64,000 bases of DNA, from the NCBI GenBank assembly GCA_019828595.1, contig JAHQRK010000004.1, positions 2,480,001-2,544,000 of the forward strand, read 5' to 3'. The first letter of the stretch is position 1; every line of letters starts with the position of its first letter. The position numbers were made by a program, and so were the translations under genes. The notes beneath the pieces were generated by a model. It saw only the letters and a list, made by a program, of their open reading frames with translations. It had not been told where the DNA came from and did no database searches. Positions 1 to 11,400 of this stretch are shown piece after piece. Origin of the DNA: Aphanomyces cochlioides. Lineage: Eukaryota; Oomycota; Saprolegniomycetes; Saprolegniales; Verrucalvaceae.

Positions 1-1097
1 ACGTTGTTCAGTCATCTTCACTCAATGTGCCAGAGAAGGTACTCTTCGTATCGGACAGACAAAAAGGTAGTTCATTACATTGTAGTAAATGAACGATATT
101 GCTAGGGCTTGTAAATGCAATCGGGAATGTTTTCCCTCTATCACATCACCGCTATTGTATGTGGCATATTCTCCTGAATATCAGAGCAAAAAAGGTAAAA
201 GTATCAAACGCTGATAAAGGGGCTCTCTTCGAATGTGCGGACGCACCAACCCGCGACAGATTTGACGCGTGTTATGAGGCATTGCGCCGTCTAAATCCAC
301 CTGCACACGCGTACTTGGAGCGCTTTAGCTCCAAGGAAGCTAACTGGGCCCAGTGGACAATCGTTGAAGCTGGCTTTCCTACGTTCTCAACAAAAACTTC
401 AAATGCAGCAGAGCAGAACAACGCTTGGCTTGGTGTTCTGTTGAGGTCGTCGAGTTCTCTGTCTGCGTACTACATGTACATGGCAAAACTATTGTCCTTG
501 TTTGAGAGCCGTCGAAAATCACTGGCTTAAAAAAATCCAAAAGATTTGGTTCATGAAGTTCTTCCTTCCGTTCAGATCAAGATAAGCGCATCAACACACT
601 TAATGGTAAAACTCTATTCGTGCTCAGCAATATATGATAGTTATTAGGCCTCAAAATTCACACCAGTTACTGCAAATCCAAGTTTTGGAATGTACATGGT
701 CAAGAGCGCACTTCAAACGAAATGGTCCTCGCGCAACGTGCATGTTGTTGACATTACAAGAAAAACTTGCACTTGTGGACAATGGCAGAATGATCTTTTA
801 CCTTGCAAGCATGCTTTGGCAACAAAGGTCGAATGCAGTAAGTCATCCTTTAGCTGAGATGTATTTATCATTCATAGAGTATCCCAAATTCTACTTCAAT
901 TCTGCGCTTATTACGTTGTACCAACGCAATGTATTCCCCTCGTTGCCATGCCATCTCAACATTGATGACGACGTTTTGATTCCAAATTCTTTGCATGCCT
1001 CCGCACACAAGTATGTTCATTTTACTCCCTGTCATGATAGATTTCTAGAAAACGTGGTCGCCCCAAAATGAAGCGCTTCCGTTCTGCTGGAGAGTAG
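1..1097 (+). pseudogene. MULE (Mutator-like) transposase, 3' part, degenerate
   Basis: The C-terminal half of a Mutator-like DDE transposase, cut by the window start. The reading contains the second catalytic Asp in the motif VSDRQKG (about base 55), then RYCMWHIL, and a SWIM-type zinc finger with CTCGQWQ and PCKHALA at about 755-830. It ends with a basic GRPKMKRFRSAGE tail and TAG at 1095-1097. The frame is interrupted by several indels and stops, for example at 528-530 beside an A-run, so no full product is made. A 39-nt GT-AG segment at 67-105 interrupts the core. The mirror copy at 20975-22396 supplies the N-terminal part missing here. Confidence 0.82.
67..105 (+). other. Candidate 39-nt GT-AG mini-intron in the MULE gene
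   Basis: The segment begins GTAG and ends GCTAG. Removing it joins a split glycine codon and restores the family motif DRQKGLVNAIG without a frame change. Read through, it would add an in-frame TAG. The same segment is in the mirror copy at about 21970-22008, so it predates the inverted duplication. It could be a very short spliceosomal intron or an insertion that happens to look like one. Confidence 0.5.
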
Positions 1098-1287
1098 TCT
1101 TTATTGCATCTTCTATTGTATTGAACGAAACCATTGAATTCCTGCGTCTTTCATACATCTTTGTCATCCTTCCTTCGTCACAGCTTTGCCGTCATTGAGA
1201 ACCGTGAGGATTTCAGCGATAAACACATTCGTCGGAGGTCTTGTTTCGTTCCAGACTGACTGTGTTTCAAATATCGCAGTGTGTAAC

Positions 1288-4200
1288 ATGTGTGACACTG
1301 TTCAGGAAGACGAAATACAACCGGATAGTGTACAGGTTAACGAATTTACTCCTACTTTAACAATGGGAGTTAAAGATTACGTCACAACTTTTTCTGGAGA
1401 AAATTTCCTCCAATGGGAAACGCGCTTGATTGCGTTTATGGAATTGAAAGAGGTTGATGTTGTCATCAATAACACACTACCTCCAACTGCTGAAGATTAT
1501 ACCTCCAAGAATCGATTAGCGCGAACAATAATTTTCGCTGCTCTCGATGATCTACATGTCCGCATGGTAATCAACTGTACCACTGCAGCCGACATGATGA
1601 AACTTTTACGCGAACGTTATGGCAACAAGTCCTTCGTTGGCCATGGTCGCCTCATCGATGAAGTTACACACATGCGCATGAAGCCTAACGAAACACCTCG
1701 TGCTTATTGCGACCGCTTTAAGTTAGCAATTGGTGACGCTCATAACTCTGGCGTTAAATTTGCTGATGAACACATTGTCCATTTCTTCTGAAATGGCTTG
1801 GACACGCGTTTCACCACTTTCGTCCAACTTCAAACCCACGTCTTGCAACGCTGTACCATCGATGCTTCGACTCTTTCAAGTATCTCCACGGAGTTGATTC
1901 AAACATACACCCGTGTGCAACCCCGTTCGACTGGTACACCACCTACACGAAGTTGCTCTGGCTGCTCACCGCAACCAACCACGTCAGCCACGTCGAAACG
2001 CGCCTGCTCAATCTGGCAACACCAATGGCACTGTGTGTACATACTGTCACATCCCCAATCATACTGAAGCCAATTGTCGACGCAAGCAACGCGATCAGCG
2101 TCAACAAACACCTTCGGATCAGCGTCAACAAACGCCATCTCAACCAAACCAACGTTGTGTGCACTTCCAAGCTTCTCCCACGACATCTCAACTGTCTGCT
2201 ACAGCTGCCAACACACGTCGCAATGCACGCTCTTCAGTGAGCATGTTGACGTTAGGGCCTCACTGCACTCTCAACGCCTCCGAGTCTCCCGCTTCGTCAT
2301 CTGCGTGGATTCTTGACTCTGGCGCATCGGACCATTTTTGCAACGATGCTGCATGGTATGAAGATCTTCAACCGTTTGAGGGTACTGTTCGAGCTGCCAA
2401 AGGAAGCGACATGCCGATTGCAGGCACCGGTTCTGTCGTTCTTGAGATGAATACACCTACCGGTGTCATCCCTGTCACTCGTCAAGATGTATTGTTTACT
2501 CCAGACCTACAATACAATCGTTTTTCATTGTCGAGAGTCACTGATCGAGGCTTCTCCTCTCAGTTCCAACGCAACTCTTGTTCCATCATTCGCAACAAAG
2601 TTGTGTACGCTCAAGGATTCAAACAAGACAACTTGTATTACCTTGACATTGCAAACCCTTTGCCAATTGAGTTGACTCCGAATTCACACATTGGACTGTC
2701 CATGCTGACGACTTCCACTACACCACTTCCAGCTGATCTTTGGCATGCTCGCCTTGGTCACATTAGTGTGAAGTAACCTGCTAAAATATGTCAGTACACT
2801 GATGGCATTGAGCTTGATGACTGCAAGCACGAATTTTGTGAAAGCTGTCTTGCTGGGAAACAGTCTCGTTTACCCTTCCCCAAGCGCTCTCTATCCACAA
2901 CTTCGGAACCGTTTGTGTTGGTACACTCGGACATTTGTGGACCAATGCGTCATCCTGCACTTCGTGATGGATCTCGGTATTTCATTACGTTTACCGATGA
3001 TTATTCGCGTTATGGCTTTGTGTTCTTTCTCAAGAACAAGTCGGATGCTCTCCAATGCTTCAAGGAGTTCACTGCCTACTGCCGCACTCAATTTGATCTC
3101 CCTGTGCGATGTCTACGTTCAGACAATGGCGGTGAATATTTCTCGAATTTATTCTCTGAGTTCTTACTCGAGAATGGCATACAACTCGATGCCACCGTTC
3201 CGCATACACCGCAACAAAATGGTGTCAGTGAACGCATGAATCGCACTCTCGTCGAATGTGCAAGATCAATGCTTCACTTCTGCAAAGCACCTTTACGATT
3301 TTGGGCCGAAGCTGTGACTCATGCAACGTACCTACGGAATCGGACATACTCCTCGTCCACTCCTGGTATGATACCATTCGAGAGACTATGGAAGTCTAAG
3401 CCTGATCTTGGGAACTTGTGTATATTTGGCTGTGAAGCTTATGCGCATGTAGAACCGCATCAGCGCTCCAAGTTTGCTTCCGAGACGATACGTGCCATGT
3501 ATCTTGGTCACGAGCCTAACGTCAAAGGCTATCGTCTTTACACCTCAAGCCCTGAACGCGCTATCGTCAGTCGTAATGTCTTCTTTAATGAAAGAGTTTC
3601 TTCACTGACGAGCCTGCTGATGATGAATCACCCGTCTCTCAACTCCTTGATGAGATCGATGATGATGACGATGACGAGCTGTCTCTAAGAGATGAGACTT
3701 CAACTCGTGCAGCTTCTAACACCGAGATTCCCGCTCCAACTGATGAACCTACGATCGTTCCAAGACGTTCGACTCGTATACGTCGCGGAAATCCTCGCTA
3801 CAATGTGCCTCCTGTCTACGTTCCTCCACCTGCATCGGTTGAACCTTCGACTCCACCGATCACTCCAGTTGAGCGCACAACACCCATCCTTGCGGATAAC
3901 CCTTCTGTGCTTTGCGTCGAGAATCCTCTGCAACCTTCTGATGCCTTCACGACTCTTCGTGTTGAGCCTGTTCAACAGCAATCCTCCGCTGAATCTCCTC
4001 CGGATATACCATTACCATCATCACCTCCACAAGCGCCAATGTCTCGCATGGACGCTACTGTTGTCACTCCTGAGTTTGTTCCCATCTTGATGCCTTCTAC
4101 GGCCCCGACAAGCTCAAGTTCGTTTGACGAAGATGCGCTTTGCGAACAGTTTGAGTCTATGGCACTTAGTGTCTACAGCATTTTTCGCCCTGATGAGGCA

Positions 4201-5833
4201 AACTCAAATGTTGATGAAAAACTACTCAACAAGCAACATCGAATTCTAGTTGCTTTTGCCTTGCAAACAACCGGGCTGCCTTCGACAATTCGTCAAGCCC
4301 ATGCATCACCAGAGAAAGCTGTATGGATTACGCCTACTGATGCCGAATATAATTCATACAACAGTTGGACTCTGTGTGACCTACCACCTGGCCGTAAACC
4401 CATCGGATGTCGATGGATCTTTACGAAGAAGTACGCCGCTGATGGTACTTTGTCACGCTACAAAGCATGCCTTGTTGCTCAAGGTTTCACTCAAGTTGCT
4501 GGCGTTGACTACACGGAAGTATTTGTTCCCGTCATTCGCACCTCGAGCATTCGCTTTCTACTCGCTCTTGCCGCGATGTACTCCATGCATATCTGTCACA
4601 TGGATGTACAAACTGCCTTCCTCAATGGTTTACTTCAAGAAACACTCTTCATGAAGCAACCTCCGGGATATGTTCAACCTGGCTCTGAAAACCTTGCTTG
4701 TCGCTTGAACAAAAGCATTTACCGACTGAAACAATCGTCTCGTGAATAAAACTCTGCATTGGATTCATACTTCATGTCTCAACCCTTTACGCAACTCAAG
4801 ACTGATCCATGCATCTATTTCCGACGTACACCCCAAGGCTTAGTTTTGGTGAGCGTATATGTCGACGACTTCATCCTTCTGTCCACGAACATCAACATAG
4901 TGGACTCTACCAAGCGTGCACTCTCTTCACGTTTTACAATGAAGGATTTGGGACCTTTAACTTACTGCCTCGGCATCGAAGTTGAGCGCCTTCAAGATGG
5001 TTCCATTCTCTACTCCATCAGAGTAAATATGTCTCCGACATCCTGGCTAAGCATGACCTTGCCAACTGCAATCCTGTCTCGACACCCCAAGACAACCATT
5101 CAACTGCTTTTCACTCGTCGACCCTCGCTGCCATTTCGCACTGTGGTGGGCGAACTGCTATATCTCACGACGACAACACGTCCAGATATCGCTTTTACTG
5201 TTACATTGCTCTCTCGGCACCTCAACAACCCAGCAGAGGAACACCAACATATAGCTAAACGTGTCCTCCGCTATCTTCGAGGATCGAAAGACTTTGGCAT
5301 GTGCTACACCAAGCAAGACTCGACTGAGTTTGCCATTGAGCTGTATGTCGATGCCGACAACGCCAATGATGCATCAACGCGCAGATCAACCTCAGGCTAT
5401 CTACTTTACCTGAATGGATGTTTGATCTCGTGGAAATCCAAGCTTCAGAACATAGTTGCTTTGTCCACCTCAGAAGCCGAATACATTTCAATGTCGTATG
5501 GACTGCAAGAAGCACTATGGCTTAAGTCAAGAATTACAGCTTCCAATTAAGCTGCCCATTATCGTGTATGAAGACAATCAAAGCACTATCAAGATAGCCG
5601 AGAACTCTACTCTTCAACAACGAACTAAGCACATTGACGTGCGCCACCATTTCATTCGAGACTTAGTCCGCAAGAAAATTATCAAGATCGAATACTGCGC
5701 GACTAACCAAATGCTTGCCGACATGCTTACAAAAGCACTACCTCGTCCAAAGTTTCAAGAACACCTCTCGAATGTGATGAACCCCCTATCTCTATATATT
5801 AGAGTTGAAGTTTCAATTAAGGGGGAGTGTTGA
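1288..5833 (+). pseudogene. Ty1/copia gag-pol, copy 1, dead
   Basis: A full-length copia polyprotein in copia order. Gag starts at ATG 1288 and has a CCHC knuckle (CTYCHIPNHTEANC, about 2037-2080). Protease has DSGASDHF (about 2310). The integrase HHCC region is followed by catalytic D, D and E in HSDICGP, RSDNGGEY and NGVSER (2915-3250). The reverse transcriptase has YVDD at about 4858, and RNase H runs to 5833. Lesions are TGA 1789-1791, a frameshift near 1900-1925, TAA 2774-2776, a frameshift near 3600, TAA 4747-4749, a 2-bp insertion near 5012 seen only in this copy, and frameshifts near 5120 and 5525. Most are shared with the inverted copy, so the element was dead before it was duplicated. 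Confidence 0.93.
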
Positions 5834-5844
5834 GACTCTAATCT
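5815..5844 (+). repeat. Copia polypurine tract and truncated 3' LTR start
   Basis: A purine-rich tract (AATTAAGGGGGAG, 5815-5827) is followed by TGTTGAGACTC, as expected for the start of a copia 3' LTR. After about 17 bp the sequence becomes tRNA-array spacer, so the LTR is truncated. No 5' LTR is recognisable between the MULE end and gag. The mirror junction at 16230-16260 is the same. Confidence 0.7.
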
Positions 5845-6171
5845 CAGTGGACAATGTGATGCGAGGTTGATACGTTGGAGTACTTGGTGGATATATGTGC
5901 CTTCCTAGGCAGGTTGGGAAGCTGTCGGGTTGAACAACCGTAGGACTTGGTATAGAACGTGTGAAATGCATGGCGTCGTCATTCGAATGGAATGGTTGTG
6001 GTGGAAAAGTAAGTTGTGATGTGTGTCGTTTGTCTGTGAGCATGATTTGGTGCGTGGTATGAGTTGGTGAATACTTTTGTGTCGGAGGTCGGTACTGAGT
6101 GTCCCCTGCGTTTTGAGTATGACAGTGTTCTGGAGTGTGTTGTATGTATGGAGTGTGTATGTCGTCAGGAA
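5845..6171 (+). repeat. tRNA-Lys array spacer, 3' part
   Basis: The last ~327 bp of the ~923-bp array spacer, matching for example 39041-39361 and 59440-59762. It is GT-rich with recurring ATGTGAT-like words and has no credible gene. It ends in the flank GTCAGGAA directly before the tRNA stub. Confidence 0.9.
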
Positions 6172-6185
6172 GCCCGTCTAGCTCA
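6172..6185 (+). repeat. tRNA-Lys 5' stub (target duplication) at LINE A copy 1 3' end
   Basis: GCCCGTCTAGCTCA is identical to nucleotides 1-14 of the tRNA-Lys genes here and keeps the normal array flank upstream. LINE A copy 1 begins directly after it. The matching duplicate is the start of the complete tRNA at 15397. G and T after the stub also match tRNA nucleotides 15-16, so the duplication may be 14 to 16 bp. Confidence 0.93.
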
Positions 6186-6270
6186 GTGTACAATCGCGTA
6201 TATTAAATTTAATTATACGCTAAATAGTAATGACCGTCATTAATCACTCTTGAGTGAATAATATTGGTGC
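6186..6270 (-). other. LINE A 3' end: terminal motif and hairpin
   Basis: On the + strand the element starts GTGTACAATCGCG. An inverted repeat follows (GCGTATA and TATACGC arms around an AT-rich loop), then a second small hairpin (CACTC and GAGTG). In the LINE sense these form a stem-loop in the last ~35 nt of the RNA, a likely recognition structure for target-primed reverse transcription. Family D at 31166 has the same arrangement. Confidence 0.7.
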
Positions 6271-6804
6271 TTGTGAGATTTGAACTCAAGAAGTTTTACC
6301 TCTTGAAACTTGATATCTGTTGTATCAGTTGATACAGTGCAATGTTGACACTTGACACTCGAATCTTGGACTTGGGTGAGGGTCATCATGTTTCGTGACA
6401 AGGTGACTGGTCTTGGGTGGTGTAGACATGGGACAGAAGTGTCTGGTCTTCGTCATCAGATGGCTGTGGAATAATCTTGGACGGGGCCATCATCTGGAGA
6501 ACTCCCAAATGTTGGCTTGACTAATCTTGGACGGGACCAGTGCCATAGGAAATATCCACATGTTGGTTGGACTCATCTTGGACGGAGCAGATTTCTTGTC
6601 TCAATGGCGCGTCATTGTCGGAACATGGGTGCGCTGTGTCCAAATGTTTCTTCGGCCACATCTTGTATCTTGATTTTTGTATAGGGCATCTTGGAGTCCA
6701 CTCGTTGGGTAGTGTGAAATTCTTGAGGATGAGATTGGAGAACTTCCTTGTGGATTTAATGGCTACGGCTTCATTTTCCGATTTGCCTGCTGCCCAACAC
6801 ACCG
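6271..6804 (-). other. LINE A 3' untranslated region, distal
   Basis: No credible gene. At about 6277-6292, read on the LINE strand, there is a B-box-like GTTCAAATC followed by CACCA, resembling the 3' part of a tRNA; family D has a similar segment at the same place. Further in, the words CTTGGACGGG and CTTGGACGGAG recur at about 6476, 6526 and 6577. Confidence 0.5.
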
Positions 6805-7542
6805 TCAGGCTGCCTCTCCGTTGCCTCGCTTTGGTTGCTTGCCTCTCGTTTGCGTTCCTTCTCGTCCGTGGTTTTGCCTTGCTTGTCCGACGTTGTTCCC
6901 TCTGCATTGAAGCTCGTTGTTGCCGTCGCTGTCGTCTCTGCCGTGTGGCTGCTCGCTTGTCTCTGTCTTGGCCGTGTCGCTGTCTCTGTCGTGTCTGCCG
7001 TGTGATTGCTCGCTTGTCTCTGTCTTGGCCGTGTCGCTGTCTCTGTCGTGTCTGCCGTGTGATTGCTCGCTTGTCTCTGTTGTGGCCGTGTCGCTGTCTC
7101 TGTCGTCTCTGCCGTGTGGCTGCTCGCTTGTCTCTGTCTTGGCCGTGTCGCTGTCTCTGTCGTGTCTGCCGTGTGGCTGCTCGCTTGTCTCTGTCTTGGC
7201 CGTGTCGCTGTCTCTGTCGTGTCTGCCGTGTGATTGCTCGCTTATCTCTGTCTTGGCCGTGTCGCTGTCTCTGTCGTGTCTGCCGTGTGACTGCTCGCTT
7301 GTCTCTGTTGTGCCCGTGTCGCTGTCGCTGTCGTCTCTGCCGTGTGGCTGCTCGCTTGTCTCTGTTTTGGCCGTGTCGCTGTCGCTTTCGTCTCTACGCT
7401 CATGGTGCTTTGGCTGCTTCCTCTCCATGTTCGTGGTGCTGCTGCTACGATGGGCGTTTCCAAGGAAGAATTTCAAGGCGTTGAAGACATCAAGGCGTTC
7501 AAGACTTGGTTTTTTGAAGCTATGGCTCTGAATGGCGACCAT
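6805..7542 (-). CDS. LINE A copy 1 third ORF, 57-bp-repeat hydrophilic protein (uncertain)
   Basis: A 245-codon frame starting at ATG 7542 in LINE sense, downstream of ORF2. The N-terminus (about 50 residues) is non-repetitive. The middle is eight near-copies of a 19-residue hydrophilic unit with the core DSDTAKTETSEQPHGR. A basic, Gly- and Asn-rich tail follows. I recognise no domain. The frame stays open in copy 2 despite a change in repeat number, which mildly favours coding, but a 57-bp repeat (a multiple of three) keeps any frame open. Frames on the other strand across the same repeat give Cys, Leu and Ser-rich peptides and look less protein-like. Confidence 0.4.
   Translation of the reverse strand: MVAIQSHSFKKPSLERLDVFNALKFFLGNAHRSSSTTNMERKQPKHHERRDESDSDTAKTETSEQPHGRDDSDSDTGTTETSEQSHGRHDRDSDTAKTEISEQSHGRHDRDSDTAKTETSEQPHGRHDRDSDTAKTETSEQPHGRDDRDSDTATTETSEQSHGRHDRDSDTAKTETSEQSHGRHDRDSDTAKTETSEQPHGRDDSDGNNELQCRGNNVGQARQNHGREGTQTRGKQPKRGNGEAA
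6941..7396. repeat. 57-bp minisatellite, 8 units
   Basis: Units starting CCGTGTG occur at 6941, 6998, 7055, 7112, 7169, 7226, 7283 and 7340, an exact 57-bp period. Units vary at a few bases. Copy 2 of the element has seven units (40222-40620). Confidence 0.95.
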
Positions 7543-8471
7543 CCTGTGTACTTCGCTCGTCGGAGGAAGGGGTGGTAGAAGGAGTCTGAACTGCCAGCGA
7601 TGAGGGCCTTCCTGGAGGGCTCTCTACGCATATGGACGTCTTCTCGCAATGACCCCGGTCTGAGGGTAGCGGTTGACTTGCTTCGACATTTTTTGGCCTC
7701 AATTCATGGAGCCGGACAGTTCTGCGGAAGTGTATGTTGGCTGACTCCCTTCATGCATGGATGCAGGGCTAAGAACCTGGTCAGTTCGTGTCCGTGGAAG
7801 TGGATTGAGTGCTTTGGGTTTGCCTCTTTTTGGGTTTGTCTCTTTATGGCTTTATGCCTTTCGGCCTTTGGCCTTGATTTTGGGTGTCCCTTTCTTTTTA
7901 CTCCTTTGTTGGAGCCCCCGGGGGTAGCGGTCAAGTCAAGACTTCGTCGGAAAAGGAGGTTTGGCGACTTTGGCTTTGATGACTTGTTTGTGTAGGGTGG
8001 CGAGCGCGCGCGATATTTGCTTTTTGTGTTTGTTGGCGATCAAGTTTGGCGATTTTCGACTTCAAGAAAGCGCGAAGAAACGTGGGGGTTAGCACACGAG
8101 CGCAGCTATGGGCGGCCCGTTCACCAACTTTCGGTAAGTTTCTTCTTTGTTTTTGTGGCTTGACTTTTGCTTAGTTTGCTTTTGGTTTGCGACGAAACCT
8201 TCTGAAAATCGCTAAGTCTTCAAGAAATTTCTCGCCGATTTCACGCGAAGCGCTGCCCAAATTCTTAATTTTGTAATTCAGCCTTGAATTACCAATTTTT
8301 CTTGTGTTTTTTGGTTTGATTTCAAGTTTGCCTTGGCTGCAAGTAAGTTGGTCAGCTAGAATCACTTCTAACTTGAAAATTTAGTTTGAATTTGCATTGG
8401 ATCGATCAAGTTCAAATCCACTCTTGAAATTTGGAGCGGCTTTATGTTGGCTGAAGAAGGCGAGTCGATTT
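7543..8471 (-). other. LINE A copy 1 region between ORF2 and third ORF
   Basis: About 0.9 kb with no convincing gene. The plus-strand frame around 7450-7720 looks partly protein-like but is broken by TAG at 7576-7578. The AT-rich part at 8230-8320 has a counterpart in LINE D at about 32760-32830. Confidence 0.5.
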
Positions 8472-11400
8472 TTATGAAGTTGATCCTCCGCGTCCATGAC
8501 TTGCAAACGCCTTGGTATGTCGTTTGAAATATTCCTTGTATTGAGTTTGTCGTTTTAGGACAACAAGAATGCGGTTGACGGTTTGGAGCGTCTGCTCATC
8601 GTTATTTTGACGAAGCCATCGGCGGACGTTTGAACTCCAAAACGTGAACGCGATATCATTGAGAGCAGGTATGTATGGTGTTGGAGCATTGTCGAATTTG
8701 ACTCGGTTGCGGTGTGTCCATAGGAGATGAAGGATGGTGCACATCAACATGAACCATAACTGGTGCAACAAGTCCTTGTGCGAAGACCAACGCCTTGCGA
8801 CTTGAAAGGAGTCAAGATTTTCAATCCAATCCCAACTGAAGCGTACTCCGAATGGACCCCAAGCTTCTCTGTGAGGTAACCAAACACTGCGGATCCGTCG
8901 GCAATCCATGAATAGATGCTGCTTAGTCTCGCGTTCGTAGCACTGGGGATAGCAGCATTGTACAGCATTGGGGTGAGCAGATTCCATGAATCGAAACTTG
9001 TCGCTAACGGGAAGAATGTCATAGATAGCACGAAACCAAACGTCCGCCTGAACTGGTGTAACAATCTTGGACAATGGCTTGACGTATCTCGACAGGTAAA
9101 CGCTGATCGTTTTCTTGTCTGGTCTCATTGATGTTTCTAGGGGATGCTTCTTCGTCATTGGCGGTGCATGGAAGGTTATCTGCTTCAGTATCTTGGCTGT
9201 CCAGGAACAGAAAGGTATGTCTTGTTCATTGTGTCGAAAGACAATGAAGCTTTGTTGTTCAGGACTACGTGGAACTGCACCTGCAACCGGCACGTCAGCC
9301 TGAGTCCAAACATCGGTTGCCATTGAGGTCAAGAGCTTGTAGAAGTGTTGGAAACTCGTTGGAATTGGTGACTCATCGACAAAGTCGTCGAGTGCGGTCA
9401 TCATGGCTTTGAATTCGTCGTAGGTTGGCCATGTCCTTGTTGGAGTCAAGAAATCTTGCAAGCTTTGAAAGCCACTGCGGGCCAAGTGACGATACCAATC
9501 GCGATGATTTTTCAACTTGATCGCCAAGGAAGACGTCCCCTCTCGACCGGACACTTGGAACAGTGGGTGCGACGACAACCAAATCGGCATTTGGATCATC
9601 TGATGAATTGTAGGTTCATGTGGCGTTTTGGCAGTCATTGGAATTTTGGCCCAATGCTTCCAAATGTCTTGCCATAATGGCGACAGCAAATTGCGTTGGA
9701 CAAGCTTGTTGTTGAGCGATGGATGGTATACCAAGAAATCCCACCGATCATTACGAGAATATGGGCTCATACATCGGCGCAATCGATCTGAAGGTAAAAT
9801 TGCCCACGATTGCGATGTATCATGCTCCTCTTTGACTAGAAGCTGGAGCCGTATGAGTCGTTGTTTGCGAATAGTTGAGGCTATGTGAGGCACTTTCAAG
9901 CCAATTTTTGGGTCGTGCACAAGGCCACCAGCAGCAAGAGCCAGATATTTTTCTGTCGTTTGAGTCCTGCGACTGAGAACAAATTTGTTCACCATGGATT
10001 GCCACTGCTGAATGGTACTGTCTTGAATTGGTAAAACCATGGTGTAATGCCACAACTGTGATAGGAGCATGGTGTTTACGAGTAATCTTCGACCTTTGAT
10101 CGTTCTCGCTCGACACGCCCAAGTGGTGAAGGATTTGTAGAACTTGTCGGTGATGGTTTTGATTTGTAGGTTTGGATCCAAGTTATGACCTAGGTGGATG
10201 CCCAGATACTTGACTGGAATTCCACTGGGAACCATATTCAATCTCGGGTGGTGGACAACGGGCTGTTTGCTGTCGAGAGTGAGTACTTTGCTTTTGCTCC
10301 TGTTTAACTTGGCACCAGAGTGACGACAAAACTTGTCGACAAGTTGCACTTGCGCTTCAAGGTCTACCAGAGATCCAGAAACAAGGGTTGTGTCGTCTGC
10401 GAACAAGAGGACCGAAGCGATCCCTCCTTCTGCGTTGGAAAAGGCGAAGCCGCGCTCCAGGTGGTTGCGCAACAATTGTGCAAGTGGCTCGATCGTCATC
10501 ACAAACAACATTGAAGACAAAGGGTCGCCTTGCTTGACTCCCCGCGTTGGATGGAACGGCTGTGTAAGTTCTCCATTGATGTTCAAACTTACTTTGGTGT
10601 CTTTGTAGAGGAGTTTGATCCAGTTAATAAAGTTGTCTCCCACATTAAACTTTTGGAGTACTTGATACATGAAGTTGTGGTTCACGCGGTCATAAGCTTT
10701 CTCGAAATCCAAGAACATAGCGTAAGCTTCTTCACTGAATGTTGTGCAATAGTGCTGAAGATCTTGAAGGAAAATGACGTGATCATGAATACGTCTGCCT
10801 TTGACGAATCCATTTTGCTCTGGTTGGATGATACTTGGCAATACATGCGATAGCCTGTAGGCCAAAGCTCTCGACAAGACCTTCACCTCCACTGGAATCA
10901 ATGCAATGGGACGATAGTTGGCGGGATTCCGACGGTCGCCGCCCTTGAAGAGCAATGAGATTGCTGACCATCGCTGGAAGTCAAGTAAGCTTCCCTTGCG
11001 ACTTCGATCTTGAAACACAATTCGTAGAATTTCGCCGAAGAGAAGTGAGTCCACTTGGTAAAAACAAGCTGGGAATCCATCGATGCCAGGCGACTTGTGT
11101 GGATTCATTGTTCTTATGGATTGAGCGAGTTCCGCCGCTGTCACTGGTATATCTAGCGAAGCGGACTCGTCCTCCGACAGTTCGCGTTCCAGGACTTCAA
11201 GGAAGGAGTTGAGCTCTTCAGTGTTTCTGTTTGACACGACGTCATCGTCAGTAATGACTGCAGACTAATGGTTATTGAATGCTTGGTGGATTTCTTCAGG
11301 TATGTCTGTGATGTTCCCTTCACTGTCATAACATTCCACGATAGGAACTGCGTAACGACTTGATTGGGGCTTTCGAAAGAAGTGAGATGTAGCCGTTTCG

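Larger units (their letters stand above)
1..6065. repeat. Left arm of a large inverted repeat
   Basis: This stretch is repeated in reverse orientation at 16010-22075; a position p here pairs with about 22075 minus p. The arm carries a MULE remnant, a dead copia element and 3' spacer sequence of the tRNA-Lys array. Homology stops at 6065, inside the spacer about 106 bp before the tRNA stub. The arms differ by scattered substitutions and small indels, so they are diverged copies. The window edge cuts the left arm; the right-hand copy continues past the mirror of base 1, so the true arm is probably longer. Confidence 0.93.

Noticed and set aside
1789..1791. TGA in copia gag as programmed readthrough
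   Set aside because: Several other stops and frameshifts follow in the same element, so decay explains it better.
6941..7396. CRISPR-like array
   Set aside because: Units are contiguous 57-bp repeats with no unique spacers, inside a eukaryotic LINE.
6567..7484. 305-codon plus-strand frame rich in Cys, Leu and Arg over the minisatellite
   Set aside because: Its openness comes from the 57-bp period; the product is repetitive and unlike a protein, and it runs against LINE sense.
7342..7995. Plus-strand frames in the LINE A tail with partly protein-like sequence
   Set aside because: Broken by a stop at 7576 and overlapping frames; no domain and opposite to the element.
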